Shown: piece by piece, positions 45,315 through 54,559 of the stretch
How the letters are laid out: each line of letters starts with the position of its first letter
Numbering within the stretch: position 1 is the first letter of the stretch
Origin: Celeribacter naphthalenivorans
GTDB lineage: Bacteria; Pseudomonadota; Alphaproteobacteria; Rhodobacterales; Rhodobacteraceae
DNA: 64,000 nucleotides
NCBI RefSeq assembly: GCF_020524585.1
Contig: NZ_JAIVLK010000004.1
Coordinates: 310,001-374,000, forward strand
Direction of reading: 5' to 3'
The notes under the pieces: model-generated
Databases searched by the model: none
The model's input: only the letters and a program-made list of their open reading frames with translations
Told to the model about the DNA's origin: nothing
Position numbers and translations under genes: made by a program

Positions 45315-46571
45315 ATGGCTGAACATCACGCACAAACGACGGGCGCCTCGCGTCCGAAGGTTCTGATGATTGTCACTCAGGACACCAAACAGGAGGAGGC
45401 AAAATACCTCCGCGAGATCCTCGAAGGGGCGGGCGTGGATGTCATCCATCTCGACCCCTCCGTGCGCAAGGTGGTGGGCGGCGCCGAGATCGGCCCCGAA
45501 GATATCGCCGCCGCGACCGGCAAAACGCTGGCCGATGTCCGCGCCATTCACCACGAGGGCAAAATTCTCGACAAGATGATCGAGGGCGCCGTGGCCTGCG
45601 CGTTGGCCGTGCATGAGAAAACGCCGATCTCCGGTATTCTCTCCATCGGCGGCTCCATGGGCACCACCATGGGCACCACCGTGATGCGCGCCTTTCCCTA
45701 CGGGATGCCAAAGATGATGATCTCGACGCTGGCCTCCGGCATGACCGCAGGCTTCGTGGGCGTCAAAGACATCTGCATGCTCAATTCGGTCTGCGACATT
45801 TCCGGCCTGAACTCGATCTCCCACGATGTGTACCGCAACGGCGCGCTGGCTGTCGCGGGCATGGCGAAGGGCTATGAACCGATCCATTCGGGCGAGAAAC
45901 CTTTGGTTCTGGTCTCGACATTGGGCACGACCGAGGCCTGTTCGCGCCGGGTGCGCGAGGGGCTTGAGGCCGATGGCTTTGAGGTCATGGTGTTCCACAC
46001 CACCGGCAATGGCGGGCGGACGCTTGAGACCATCTGTGCCGAGCGCGATGTGGCCGCCGTCGTCGATATGTCTCTGGTCGAGATCAATGATTTCCTGCGC
46101 GGTGGGATGTGCGCCGTGGGGCCGGACCGCGCCGCGACCGCCGTGCAAAAGGGCATCCCCGTGGTCTTTGCCCCCGGCAATGTGGATTTCTACATCATGC
46201 CCTCGCAGCTTGCGGTCGGCGCCGCGCCGTTCGAGGGCCGGGGCTATCACGTCCACAACAGCGCGCTCACGGCCGTGCGCACCACGGAAGAGGATCTGAT
46301 GCATCTGGCCGATCACATGGCCGAGATCATCAAGGGGGCGACCGGTCCGGTGCGGTTCTTTGTGCCGCGCAAAGGCTTTTCGCATCACGACAGCCCGGAT
46401 GGCCCGCTGCCGCGTCCGAACCTGCCGCCGGTGTTTGAGGCGCAATGCAAAGAGGCCTTCGGCGATTATGCCCCGGTCGAAGGCATTGATGGCCACATCA
46501 ACGATCCGGTCTTTGCCGATGCGCTTTTGGCGGCCGTGCGCGAGGTGACGCGCGTGCCGGCGATGGCGTAA
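45315..46571 (+). CDS. Tm-1-like ATP-binding protein (UPF0261)
   Basis: 418 residues from ATG 45315 with GGGAGGA just before it. The N-terminal half matches the Tm-1/UPF0261 family (VLMIVTQDTKQEEAKYLREI, LSIGGSMGTTMGTTVMRAFP, PKMMISTLASGM, DICMLNSVCDISGLN). The C-terminal half continues the same family (TTGNGGRTLETI, FAPGNVDFYIMP). The family is present in many bacteria and in the tomato Tm-1 resistance protein. Its chemical role is unknown. In many genomes it precedes a TIM-barrel protein; here it precedes an amidohydrolase. Confidence 0.9.
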   Translation: MAEHHAQTTGASRPKVLMIVTQDTKQEEAKYLREILEGAGVDVIHLDPSVRKVVGGAEIGPEDIAAATGKTLADVRAIHHEGKILDKMIEGAVACALAVHEKTPISGILSIGGSMGTTMGTTVMRAFPYGMPKMMISTLASGMTAGFVGVKDICMLNSVCDISGLNSISHDVYRNGALAVAGMAKGYEPIHSGEKPLVLVSTLGTTEACSRRVREGLEADGFEVMVFHTTGNGGRTLETICAERDVAAVVDMSLVEINDFLRGGMCAVGPDRAATAVQKGIPVVFAPGNVDFYIMPSQLAVGAAPFEGRGYHVHNSALTAVRTTEEDLMHLADHMAEIIKGATGPVRFFVPRKGFSHHDSPDGPLPRPNLPPVFEAQCKEAFGDYAPVEGIDGHINDPVFADALLAAVREVTRVPAMA

Positions 46572-46610
46572 CGCCTTCCTCCTTGCAAAGATCACACCTG
46601 CAAAAACCAC

Positions 46611-46636
46611 ACCGGGCGCGGTGCGCTGCGCCCGGT
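46611..46636 (+). other. GC-rich hairpin between Tm-1-like and amidohydrolase genes
   Basis: ACCGGGCGC (46611-46619) pairs with GCGCCCGGT (46628-46636) around eight bases. There is no T tract, so partial termination or mRNA processing is more likely than a full stop. Confidence 0.5.
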
Positions 46637-46667
46637 CCTATTCCTCACACGACAGACTGAAAGACCG

Positions 46668-47543
46668 ATGGTAGATTTTTCCAGCGTCCGCGCGATTGAT
46701 TTTCACACCCATGCCGAGGAGGCCTGCGGCTGTCACCACGATGACGGCTATGACGATCTGCAATCCGCGATGGCGAAATATTTCAACGCGCCCTGGGCCC
46801 ATCCGCCGACCATCGACCAAACCGCCGCGCATTACCGCGAGAAAAACATCGCCGCGGTGATTTTCCCGGTCGATGCCGAGCGCGAGACGGGCTATCGCCG
46901 CTACGACAATTACGAGGTCGCCGACGCCGCCGCGAAACACTCCGACATCCTCATTCCCTTCGCCTCGATCGATCCCGCGAAAGGCAAATTGGGCGCCCGC
47001 GAGGCGCGCGATCTGGTGGAGAACCACGGCATTCAGGGCTTTAAATTCCACCCGACGATGCAGGGGTTTTATCCGAACGACCGGAGCGCCTATGTGCTCT
47101 ATGAGGCCATCGCCGAGGCGGGAAAACCGGCGCTGTTTCACACCGGCCAGACGGGCGTCGGATCGGGGATGAAGGGCGGCAACGGCATGCGGCTGAAATA
47201 CTCGAATCCGATGTATATGGACGACCTGGCGGTGGATTTTCCCGACATGCCGATCATCCTCGCGCACCCGTCTTTTCCGTGGCAGGAGGAGGCCCTGTCG
47301 GTCGCGACCCACAAGCCGAATGTCTACATCGACCTCTCCGGCTGGTCGCCGAAATACTTCCCGCCGATTCTGGTGCGTTACGCGAATACTTTGTTGAAAA
47401 ACAAGATGTTGTTCGGCTCCGACTGGCCAATGATCGCGCCGGAGAAATGGCTTGATGCTTTTGACAAAGCGGAGTTCCGCGACGAGGTGCGGCCTTTGAT
47501 TTTGAAGGGAAATGCGATGCGGTTGTTGGGGGTTACGACGTAA
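46668..47543 (+). CDS. Amidohydrolase (amidohydrolase_2/ACMSD-like family)
   Basis: Metal-dependent TIM-barrel hydrolase or decarboxylase of 291 residues. The first metal site HxH is in DFHTHAEE near residue 13. FKFHPTMQGF, LFHTGQTG, ILAHPSFPW and FGSDWPMIAP supply further ligands. The family includes decarboxylases (ACMSD, gamma-resorcylate) and lactonases. It is the last gene of the carboxylase block. Its stop overlaps the stop of the convergent molybdoenzyme gene in TTACGACGTAA. Confidence 0.88.
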   Translation: MVDFSSVRAIDFHTHAEEACGCHHDDGYDDLQSAMAKYFNAPWAHPPTIDQTAAHYREKNIAAVIFPVDAERETGYRRYDNYEVADAAAKHSDILIPFASIDPAKGKLGAREARDLVENHGIQGFKFHPTMQGFYPNDRSAYVLYEAIAEAGKPALFHTGQTGVGSGMKGGNGMRLKYSNPMYMDDLAVDFPDMPIILAHPSFPWQEEALSVATHKPNVYIDLSGWSPKYFPPILVRYANTLLKNKMLFGSDWPMIAPEKWLDAFDKAEFRDEVRPLILKGNAMRLLGVTT

Positions 47544-49818
47544 GAGGCGGCGGTCCCTCATAGCGCCGCAGGGACACCAACGTCGTCTGCGGGATTGGCG
47601 CCTGTGTGAGTTTCGAACTGCCGCGATCTTCGGTCAATGTGTTCGGATTTCCGGACAGGTCGCGGCCTTCGGGTGCCTCGGGGCGATACCATGCTCCGGT
47701 CGGCAGGACGATCACCCCGGGCATGACCCGTTCCGACAGGCGCGCGCCCGCCAAGCAGGACCCACGTGCATTGAACAGCTCGACCAGATCGCCGTCCTGA
47801 ATGCCGCGCTGCAGGGCGTCTTCGGGGTGGATCAAACACGGTTCTGCGCCGTGGATCTTTGTCGCTTGACCGACGGGGCCGGGGTCCATCTGGGAATGCA
47901 GGCGGGTTGCCGGTTGCAGCGACAACATATGCAGCGGGCGCAGGGCCTCCGGGCCGTATTGCGCCGCCTCCGCCCCAAGCCATTCGCGCGGCGGCAACCA
48001 AGTCACATGGCCCGGGCAATCGTCATAGCCCATGGCGGCGATGGCCTCGCTATAAAGCTCGATCTTGCCACTGGGCGTCTTGAGCGGCGCGCTTTTGGGA
48101 TCGGCGCGGAAGGCGGAAAATTGCACATAAGGCTCTTGAGGGGCGGGCAGTTCGACTTGGCCGTCACGCCAGAAGCTGTCGAAATCGGGCAAGTCCAGAT
48201 CGCGTTTCGCGCCCGTTTCACGCGCTGCCTCATAGATCGACCGCAGCCAGGCCATCTCATCGCGCCCTTCGGTGAAGGCGTCGGCAAAGCCCAGACGTTC
48301 CGCCAGATCGGCAAAGATCGCATGATCGTCTCGTGCCTCGCCAACGGGCGGCAGCACGCGGTACATGGCGGTGATAAAGCGGTCGCGGGCGCTGGAGGCA
48401 ATGTCGTTGCGCTCCAAAGTGGTGGTCGCGGGCAGGACGATGTCGGCATGGCGCGCGGTGGCGGTCATGGCGATTTCCTGCACGATCACCACCTCGGGGC
48501 GTCGAAACGCGCGGGTCAACTTGGCGAGGTCCTGATGGTGATGAAACGGATTGCCGCCGCACCAATAGACCAGACGAATGTCGGGATAGGTCCGGGTCTC
48601 GCCGTTGAACGGATAGGCTGCGCCGGGGTTCAAAAGCATGTCGGAAATCCGCGCCACGGGGATGCAAGCTTTGACCGGGTTCGGACCGGGGCGCAGCGCC
48701 GGAGACGGCAGCGCCGGGCGCGGGTTGCCCATGCCGCTGAGGGACCAGAGACCAATCGCCAAGCCCCCGCCGGGCAGGCCGATCTGGCCCAGAAACGCGG
48801 CAAAGGTGATCAGCGCCCACATCGGTTGCTCGCCATGATCTGCGCGCTGCACCGACCAAGACATGGTGAGAAAACACCGCGTTTTGGCGCATTTTCTGGC
48901 AAGATCGGCGATGCGCTCCGCCGGAATGCCACAGATCGCGCTGGCCCAGTCGGGCGTCTTTGCGATGCCATCGCTCTCGCCTCGAATATAGGCCGTGACC
49001 TCTGCGCCACCCACGCAATAGCGCGCGACGAAATCGAGATCGGCGAGGCCCTCGTCCAGAAGCGTGTAACACATCGCCAGCAAGAGCGCCGTGTCCGTGC
49101 CGGGGCGGATCGGCAACCACGGGATCGGGGTGCCCGCACCGGGAAGCGCCTGATCCGTCGGCGAAATATTGAGCATTTCCATGCCGCTTTGACGGCAGGC
49201 CGCGAGCCATTCAAGCCCGCTGTGTTGCCCCATGCCGCCGGCTTCGACCTGCATATTGCCCGGAGAAATGCCACCGAAATTCAGCAAAAGCCCGGTGTGT
49301 TTGGCAATGCCGTCGAGCGAACTGACCGGACCCTGCACCGTGTCGATGTCGCCCAAAACATGTGGCAAAAAGGTGATCGCGGTGGCGTAGCTGTAATTCT
49401 GTTCCTGCGCGGTATAGCCGCCGAATTGGCCGAGGAAGCGTTGCAACTGGGTCCGTGCATGGTGGAACCTTCCGGCGCTGGCCCAGCCGTAGGAGCCACC
49501 GAAAATCGCCTCATTGCCATGGGTGTCTCGGACGCGGGCCAGCTCCCGCGCGGTGATTTCCAGCGCCGTCTCCCAAGAGACTGGCACGAAATCATCGCCG
49601 CCGCGTGCGGCCTGTGCGGCCTCAGAATCGCCATCTAAAAAGGCGCGCCGGATCAAAGGCCTGCGGAGGCGCTGCGGCCCATGCACCATGGCGTCGATAT
49701 TCTCGAGCATCGGCGAGGGATGTGGGTCATTGGGCGCGGGGCGCACGTCAAGATGGCCCTCGGTGTGGCGCGCTTCGAAGGTGCCCCAATGGCTGGCGTT
49801 TTGAATATATCCTGTCAT
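47533..49818 (-). CDS. bisC: Cytoplasmic DMSO-reductase-family molybdoenzyme, biotin/methionine sulfoxide reductase type
   Basis: 761 residues from ATG 49818 (MTGYIQNASHWGTFEA). The protein lacks both a Tat signal and the N-terminal [4Fe-4S] cysteines, as in BisC/TorZ-type enzymes. The likely Mo ligand is Ser near residue 114 in GGSYGWASAGRFHH. Bis-MGD binding motifs are seen, for example GGNPFHHHQDL, EIAMTATARHADIVLPATTT and NARGSCLAGARLSE. It should reduce an S-oxide or N-oxide in the cytoplasm. BisC reactivates oxidised biotin; the gene stands next to a biotin enzyme cluster, which may or may not be chance. The gene name is a best guess. Confidence 0.85.
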   Translation of the reverse strand: MTGYIQNASHWGTFEARHTEGHLDVRPAPNDPHPSPMLENIDAMVHGPQRLRRPLIRRAFLDGDSEAAQAARGGDDFVPVSWETALEITARELARVRDTHGNEAIFGGSYGWASAGRFHHARTQLQRFLGQFGGYTAQEQNYSYATAITFLPHVLGDIDTVQGPVSSLDGIAKHTGLLLNFGGISPGNMQVEAGGMGQHSGLEWLAACRQSGMEMLNISPTDQALPGAGTPIPWLPIRPGTDTALLLAMCYTLLDEGLADLDFVARYCVGGAEVTAYIRGESDGIAKTPDWASAICGIPAERIADLARKCAKTRCFLTMSWSVQRADHGEQPMWALITFAAFLGQIGLPGGGLAIGLWSLSGMGNPRPALPSPALRPGPNPVKACIPVARISDMLLNPGAAYPFNGETRTYPDIRLVYWCGGNPFHHHQDLAKLTRAFRRPEVVIVQEIAMTATARHADIVLPATTTLERNDIASSARDRFITAMYRVLPPVGEARDDHAIFADLAERLGFADAFTEGRDEMAWLRSIYEAARETGAKRDLDLPDFDSFWRDGQVELPAPQEPYVQFSAFRADPKSAPLKTPSGKIELYSEAIAAMGYDDCPGHVTWLPPREWLGAEAAQYGPEALRPLHMLSLQPATRLHSQMDPGPVGQATKIHGAEPCLIHPEDALQRGIQDGDLVELFNARGSCLAGARLSERVMPGVIVLPTGAWYRPEAPEGRDLSGNPNTLTEDRGSSKLTQAPIPQTTLVSLRRYEGPPPLTS

Positions 49819-49923
49819 GGTGTCCCTGTTATCACGGCTTGAAACCCTCGCGCTATGCGTTGTGCGAGATGCGGCGTTGATTTTCCGGCCTCTGTGCAGG
49901 ATCGTCAGGGCGACAGACCCGAC
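49819..49923. promoter_or_regulatory. Divergent promoter between the molybdoenzyme and YeiH-like genes
   Basis: About 105 bases between two divergent genes. No operator or clear promoter hexamers could be picked out. The sequence is GC-rich, and the start of the plus-strand gene is uncertain. Confidence 0.35.
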
Positions 49924-50958
49924 ATGTTCGAGAAAGACACGACAGATGCGCAGACAAATCGCGACGGTGACATGGGGTCTGACATGATGCGGGACTATAG
50001 CAAAGGGGTTCTTGTTGCCGTGCTGGTCGCTGTGGCGGCCAAGTTCCTGTCGGAACATTACGGCGCGCCCGCGATGTTGATGGCACTGCTGTTGGGCATC
50101 GCGATGAATTTCCTGTCCGACGACCCGCGCACCCATGCCGGGATTGATTTCACGGCGAAGAGCGTGTTGCGCATTGGCGTTGCGTTACTGGGCGTGCGGA
50201 TCAGTTGGGAGATGCTGCGCGATCTGGGGCCGGGGATTGTGATCTGTGTCATCGCGGGTGTGGTCCTGACCATCGGCTTCGGCGTCCTTTTGGCGCGGCT
50301 TTTGGGCAAGGACACGGAGTTCGGCCTGTTGACCGGCGGTTCCGTTGCGATCTGTGGTGCTTCGGCGGCGATGGCGATTGCCGCCGTCTTGCCCGCGCGG
50401 GAGACGAGCGAGCGCGACCTGAGTTTCACGGTGCTGGGCGTGACGATCCTGTCGACACTGGCGATGATCCTCTACCCGATGCTGGTTGGTCTTTTGGGGC
50501 TTGATACTGAGCTCTCAGGTGTCTTCCTCGGCGCCACGATCCATGATGTGGCGCAGGTGGTGGGCGCGGGGTTTTCCGTCTCTGACGAGGCGGGCGAGAT
50601 CGCCGTGCTGGTCAAGCTCATTCGTGTCTCGATGCTCGCCCCCGTGGTGCTTTTACTGGCGCTGCGCGGGCGTCGACATGTGACGGGCGGTGAGCAGGGT
50701 AAGGTGCAGCTTCTGCCGGGGTTCCTCATCGCTTTCGTGATCTTTGCCGTGCTCAATTCGTTCGGGGTCATTCCGCCTGCTCTGCAATCTGCCCTGACGC
50801 AACTCTCAAACTGGGCGCTTTTGATCGCGATTGCCGCCGTGGGGATCAAGACCTCGCCGGGCAAGAGCCTTGCCGTCGGTGGACCGGCGATTGCCATGGT
50901 CGTGGGGGAGACGGTGTTTCTGGCGCTCTTCACAATTGCGGTGGTGTCTTTGGTCTGA
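49924..50958 (+). CDS. YeiH/UPF0324-family inner membrane protein
   Basis: About 344 residues with nine or ten hydrophobic helices. Motifs: RIGVALLGVRISW, GGSVAICGASAAMAIAAVLP, GATIHDVAQVVGAGF and GIKTSPGKSLAVGG. Members are called putative sulfate exporters, on limited evidence. ATG 49924 is a compromise; ATG 49984 has a GGGG six bases upstream and ATG 49855 gives a longer form with a CxxC that is probably spurious. It may relate to sulfur compounds near the sulfoxide reductase. Confidence 0.85.
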   Translation: MFEKDTTDAQTNRDGDMGSDMMRDYSKGVLVAVLVAVAAKFLSEHYGAPAMLMALLLGIAMNFLSDDPRTHAGIDFTAKSVLRIGVALLGVRISWEMLRDLGPGIVICVIAGVVLTIGFGVLLARLLGKDTEFGLLTGGSVAICGASAAMAIAAVLPARETSERDLSFTVLGVTILSTLAMILYPMLVGLLGLDTELSGVFLGATIHDVAQVVGAGFSVSDEAGEIAVLVKLIRVSMLAPVVLLLALRGRRHVTGGEQGKVQLLPGFLIAFVIFAVLNSFGVIPPALQSALTQLSNWALLIAIAAVGIKTSPGKSLAVGGPAIAMVVGETVFLALFTIAVVSLV

Positions 50959-51067
50959 GCGCAAAACTGATGCTGCAAACCGCGTGGATGTCATTGCACA
51001 GACATGAGGCTGTCCTATCTAGCGAAGGGTGCGACGCGATCTGTCGCGCATTGCTTCGGGCCCAAAC

Positions 51068-51742
51068 ATGACAGAGACACTCGAAAATAACCGCGCCACA
51101 GCGCCGAGCCGGGTCTTGCTTTGGCTGGAATTCCTCGTGCTTTTCATCGCCGTGCCGGTGGCCGTGGCGGTGGTTCTGCCGTCCAATGCGATGTTCCCGG
51201 CGCTTTTCGCCTCGACGGTTCTCGGCGTTGTGCTTTTGCATCTGACGCCTGGGTTTCACTGGCGTGATCTGTTGGCGGGGCGGGGGAGTTTCAAGGCTCT
51301 CACGCTTGTCACCTTCGCCGTGATCACCGCCGCGATTTCCTATGCGGTTCTGGCCACCACCGCGCCCAATGCGATTTTTGCGCTGTTCCGTGCGAACCCC
51401 TCGCTATGGCTGATGATCATGCTTCTCTACCCGCTGATGTCGGCCCTGCCGCAGGAGGTGGTGTTTCGCCCGCTGTTTTTTCGCCGCTACGGGACGATCC
51501 TGCCGGAGGGGCGGCTGGCGTTGACGCTCAATGCGGCGCTCTTTTCGCTGGCGCATCTTTTGTATTGGAACTGGATCGTCGCGGTGATGACCTTTGCGGG
51601 CGGGATCGTCTTTGCCTGGGCCTATGAGGTGCGCAAATCCTTTCCTCTGGCGGTGGTGCTACATGCCATTGCCGGGAATGTGCTTTTCACCTTCGGGATG
51701 GGGGTGTTTTTCTATTCGGGCAATGTCGTCCGGCCCTTCTGA
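51068..51742 (+). CDS. CPBP-family (Abi/CAAX-type) intramembrane protein
   Basis: About 224 residues from ATG 51068, with six to eight hydrophobic segments. The three CPBP motifs are present but motif 1 is slightly degenerate: QEVVFRPLFFRR instead of EExxFR, followed by FSLAHLLYWNW (motif 2) and HAIAGN (motif 3). Family members include CAAX proteases and proteins of bacteriocin immunity. The role here is unknown. A shared terminator at 51783-51809 lies downstream. Confidence 0.85.
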   Translation: MTETLENNRATAPSRVLLWLEFLVLFIAVPVAVAVVLPSNAMFPALFASTVLGVVLLHLTPGFHWRDLLAGRGSFKALTLVTFAVITAAISYAVLATTAPNAIFALFRANPSLWLMIMLLYPLMSALPQEVVFRPLFFRRYGTILPEGRLALTLNAALFSLAHLLYWNWIVAVMTFAGGIVFAWAYEVRKSFPLAVVLHAIAGNVLFTFGMGVFFYSGNVVRPF

Positions 51743-51782
51743 GGTTCGGACAATCAGGCATAGAAAAAGGGGCGCGCACGAA

Positions 51783-51809
51783 AAAAGGGGCGCACGAAGC
51801 GCCCCTTTT
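51783..51809. terminator. Bidirectional terminator between convergent genes
   Basis: AAAAGGGGCGC (51783-51793) pairs with GCGCCCCTTTT (51799-51809) around ACGAA. Runs of A and T flank both sides, so it can work on both strands. A partial direct repeat of the left arm lies at 51764-51775. Confidence 0.8.
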
Positions 51810-51831
51810 ATGTGACCGGAAAGAACGCGCC

Positions 51832-54393
51832 TTAGCTGCGCGGTTTGGAGTTTTCCGGGTCATAGAGCGGCGCGTAGCCGACGCCAGCCACCTCGACCGG
51901 GTAGGTCTCGTCGAGATAGGTGACGTGGAGCGTGCGGCCCACTTCACAATACTCTTTCGGCAGGTAAGCCAGAGCGATGTTTTTACCCACAGTCGGACCG
52001 TAAGCCACCGAAGAGGTGAACGAACGACGGCCAAGCTCGTCGATCAGAACCTCACCCGTTTCCGGGTCCATCACCGGCATGGTGGTGTTCGGGTAGCGTT
52101 TCACACCGTTTTTGTCCGTGTGCTCGAGCATCACCAGCGTGCAGAGCATCGCCGGTTGTTTGTCGCGGGCACGGTATTCGAGGTGCTTCTCTTTGCCCAC
52201 GAAGTCCGCCTCTTTCACTTTCGGACGCGACAGATCGGCCTCATAGAGGTTGTACATCGTGTTCAGATCGGCGTTCTGCAGACGCAGGGATTTCTCCAGA
52301 CGACGGGAGTTGGCGTAGGTTTCGACACCCACGGCCATCACGCCGGTCGAGCGCAGCGCGTCCCAAACGGCCAGACCGTCCTCGTAGCGCATGTGAAGTT
52401 CCCAACCTTGCTCACCCACGTAGGAGATGCGGAAGGCGGAGACTTTCTTGCCTGCGATTTCGATCGTTTTGATCGCTGCAAACGGGAAGTTCTCGATGTC
52501 CAGCATGTCCGGATCGGCGACAACCTTTTTCAGGTTCTCACGCGCGTTCGGACCCCAGATGCCGATGGTGGTGAAGTCCTCGGTCGTCTCGGTGATGGTC
52601 ACGTCGAGACCGCGGTCTTCGGCCATACGCTTCATATACATGAGATCGCGCGGACCGGCGTCAGCACCGTTCACGAGACGGCAGCGGTCTTCCATGCGGA
52701 ACACCGTGAAGTCGGCGCGGACCATGCCCTCAGCATCGAGCATGTGGGTGTAGATACCCTTGCCGATGTTGTTGTCGCCACCGATTTTCGCCGCACAGAG
52801 GTATTCCATCAGCTCGACGTGGTCGGGACCCGAGATGTCGGTCATGTGGAAGTGCGACAGGTTGATGATGCCGCAATCGGCGGACATCTCAAGTTGCTCG
52901 GCGTTGGAGACGCGCCAGAAGTGACGGTTGTCCCACTCGGCCTCACGCACCGGAACCTGATCGGCGTATTTCTCAAGGAGATGCTCGTTGGCTGCGTAGC
53001 CGTGAGCACGTTCCCAGCCACCAAGCTCCATGAAGTAACCACCAAGCTCAACCTCGCGCTCGTAGAAGGGCGAGCGACGCACGCCGCGACCGTTGGCGAA
53101 GGGCTCGCGCGGGTGGACTGGCGGGTTGTAGATTTTCGCAGCGGTTTCTTCGCAACGGCCCCAGATCCACTCTTCGGTCAGCTGGTAGTCGCTGAAACGC
53201 GCGTAATCGATGCCGTTGTGATCCACATCGGTGCGGCCTTTGGTCATCCAGTCGGCGATGAGCTTGCCCATGCCGGGGCCGTCTTTGACCCAGATCGCGA
53301 CCGCATACCACAGGCCACGCAACTTGCGGCTTTCGCCCATGGACGGGCCGCCATCGGTGGTGGTTTGCAAGAGACCGTTGAAGGAATGGCTTTCGTTGAA
53401 ACCAAGTTCGGCCAAGATCGGCGTCAGTTCCATGGCTTTTTCAAGCGGCTCGATCACGTCTTCGAGGCTCAGATCGCGCATGGACGGCCCAAGGCGGGCT
53501 TGCTCTTTCTCGAGAATGTCGCGCGGGTGAACCATGCGCACGTCTTTCTCGTAGTAGTAGCCCCATTCCATCTGGCCACCCTCGGTGGTCGCAGGGTCGC
53601 CGGTGTCGCGCATGTAGGCGGAGTTGCCTTGGTCGCGCAGAAGCGGACGACCGATTTCGAGGCCGGTGCCAGCAAATTCATCATAGGGCCCGAAGAAGGT
53701 CAGCGGGTGATCGACCGGCATCACCGGGAGGTCTTCGCCCGCCATTTCGGCAATCAAGCGGCCCCAGAGACCGGCACAGACCACAACGTAATCGGCCATG
53801 ATGGTGCCGCGGTGGGTTTTCACGCCGGTGACGCGACCGTTCTCGGTCAGAAGTTCAAGCGCCGGGGTGTTGGCGAAGACTTTGAGCTTGCCGGATTTCT
53901 CGGCAGCGTCGATCAGCTCGCCTGCGACGGCTTGCGAGCGCGGCACAACGAGACCGGCATCCGGGTCCCACATGGCGCATTCGATCTCGTCTTCTTCGAG
54001 AAGCGGGAATTTCTCTTTGGCTTCGGCCGCCGTGATCATTTTCACGTTGGAGCCGAAGGCACGACCGGAGTCACAGCGGCGCTTGAGTTCGGTCAGACGG
54101 TCCTCGTCACCCTTGCGGCACACTTCGATGCCGCCGATGCGGGAGTAGCGGCCCATCTTCTCGTAGAAATCCATGGAGTACATGGTGCTCCACGTGCTCA
54201 ACAGATCGTGGCTGGTGGCAAAGCAGAAGTCCGACGCGTGTCCGGTGGAGCCGATGTCGGTGGGGACGGCGGATTTGTCGATGCCGACAATATCATCCCA
54301 GCCGTTTTCGATGAGGTGATGCGCAACGGAGGCGCCGACGATGCCGCCGAGACCGACGATGACGACTTTGGCCCTGTTGGGGAACGAAGACAT
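51832..54393 (-). CDS. Dimethylglycine dehydrogenase-like flavoprotein (FAD + GcvT domains)
   Basis: About 853 residues from ATG 54393. The N-terminal FAD-dependent oxidase domain has VVIVGLGGIVGASVA and a His at about 52 in GSTGHAS, the site of covalent FAD in the DMGDH/sarcosine dehydrogenase family. The C-terminal half is GcvT-like (about residues 430-850; ISGPDHVELMEYLCAAKIG, FRISYVGEQGWELHM, RLEKSLR), which binds tetrahydrofolate and takes up the formaldehyde unit. Electrons should go to the EtfAB encoded upstream. Folate enzymes FolD and PurU in the same run fit demethylation and oxidation of the C1 unit. Dimethylglycine or sarcosine is the likely substrate; a related methylated amine is possible. 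Confidence 0.88.
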   Translation of the reverse strand: MSSFPNRAKVVIVGLGGIVGASVAHHLIENGWDDIVGIDKSAVPTDIGSTGHASDFCFATSHDLLSTWSTMYSMDFYEKMGRYSRIGGIEVCRKGDEDRLTELKRRCDSGRAFGSNVKMITAAEAKEKFPLLEEDEIECAMWDPDAGLVVPRSQAVAGELIDAAEKSGKLKVFANTPALELLTENGRVTGVKTHRGTIMADYVVVCAGLWGRLIAEMAGEDLPVMPVDHPLTFFGPYDEFAGTGLEIGRPLLRDQGNSAYMRDTGDPATTEGGQMEWGYYYEKDVRMVHPRDILEKEQARLGPSMRDLSLEDVIEPLEKAMELTPILAELGFNESHSFNGLLQTTTDGGPSMGESRKLRGLWYAVAIWVKDGPGMGKLIADWMTKGRTDVDHNGIDYARFSDYQLTEEWIWGRCEETAAKIYNPPVHPREPFANGRGVRRSPFYEREVELGGYFMELGGWERAHGYAANEHLLEKYADQVPVREAEWDNRHFWRVSNAEQLEMSADCGIINLSHFHMTDISGPDHVELMEYLCAAKIGGDNNIGKGIYTHMLDAEGMVRADFTVFRMEDRCRLVNGADAGPRDLMYMKRMAEDRGLDVTITETTEDFTTIGIWGPNARENLKKVVADPDMLDIENFPFAAIKTIEIAGKKVSAFRISYVGEQGWELHMRYEDGLAVWDALRSTGVMAVGVETYANSRRLEKSLRLQNADLNTMYNLYEADLSRPKVKEADFVGKEKHLEYRARDKQPAMLCTLVMLEHTDKNGVKRYPNTTMPVMDPETGEVLIDELGRRSFTSSVAYGPTVGKNIALAYLPKEYCEVGRTLHVTYLDETYPVEVAGVGYAPLYDPENSKPRS

Positions 54394-54492
54394 ATCTCTC
54401 AATCCTTCTTTTCGAGGTGCTTGTCTGTGAATGGCGCGGGGAGGGCGCGCCGGGATTTACGGGGGAAAGGGTCGGCCCCGAAACCGACGACA

Positions 54493-54523
54493 GCCGCGCG
54501 GAGGAAATCTCCCCCCGCGCGGC
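54493..54523 (-). other. Hairpin between folD and the DMGDH-like gene
   Basis: GCCGCGCGG (54493-54501) and CCGCGCGGC (54515-54523) form a 9-bp stem with a 13-base loop. No T tract is seen on either side, so it probably affects mRNA stability rather than ending transcription. The 54394-54559 gap holds nothing else I could identify. Confidence 0.5.
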
Positions 54524-54559
54524 CAGAATCTGTGCCGTAAACTATATCACGGCTTGGCG

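Noticed and set aside
47533-47543. TTACGACGTAA as an operator
   Set aside because: It simply encodes the two convergent stop codons of the amidohydrolase and molybdoenzyme genes.
47512-49638. A 708-codon plus-strand frame over the molybdoenzyme gene
   Set aside because: Antisense to a well-supported gene and without domain features.
51925-54540. An 871-codon open frame on the plus strand over the DMGDH-like gene
   Set aside because: It is antisense to a clear gene, has no recognisable motif, and arises from the GC-rich codon use.
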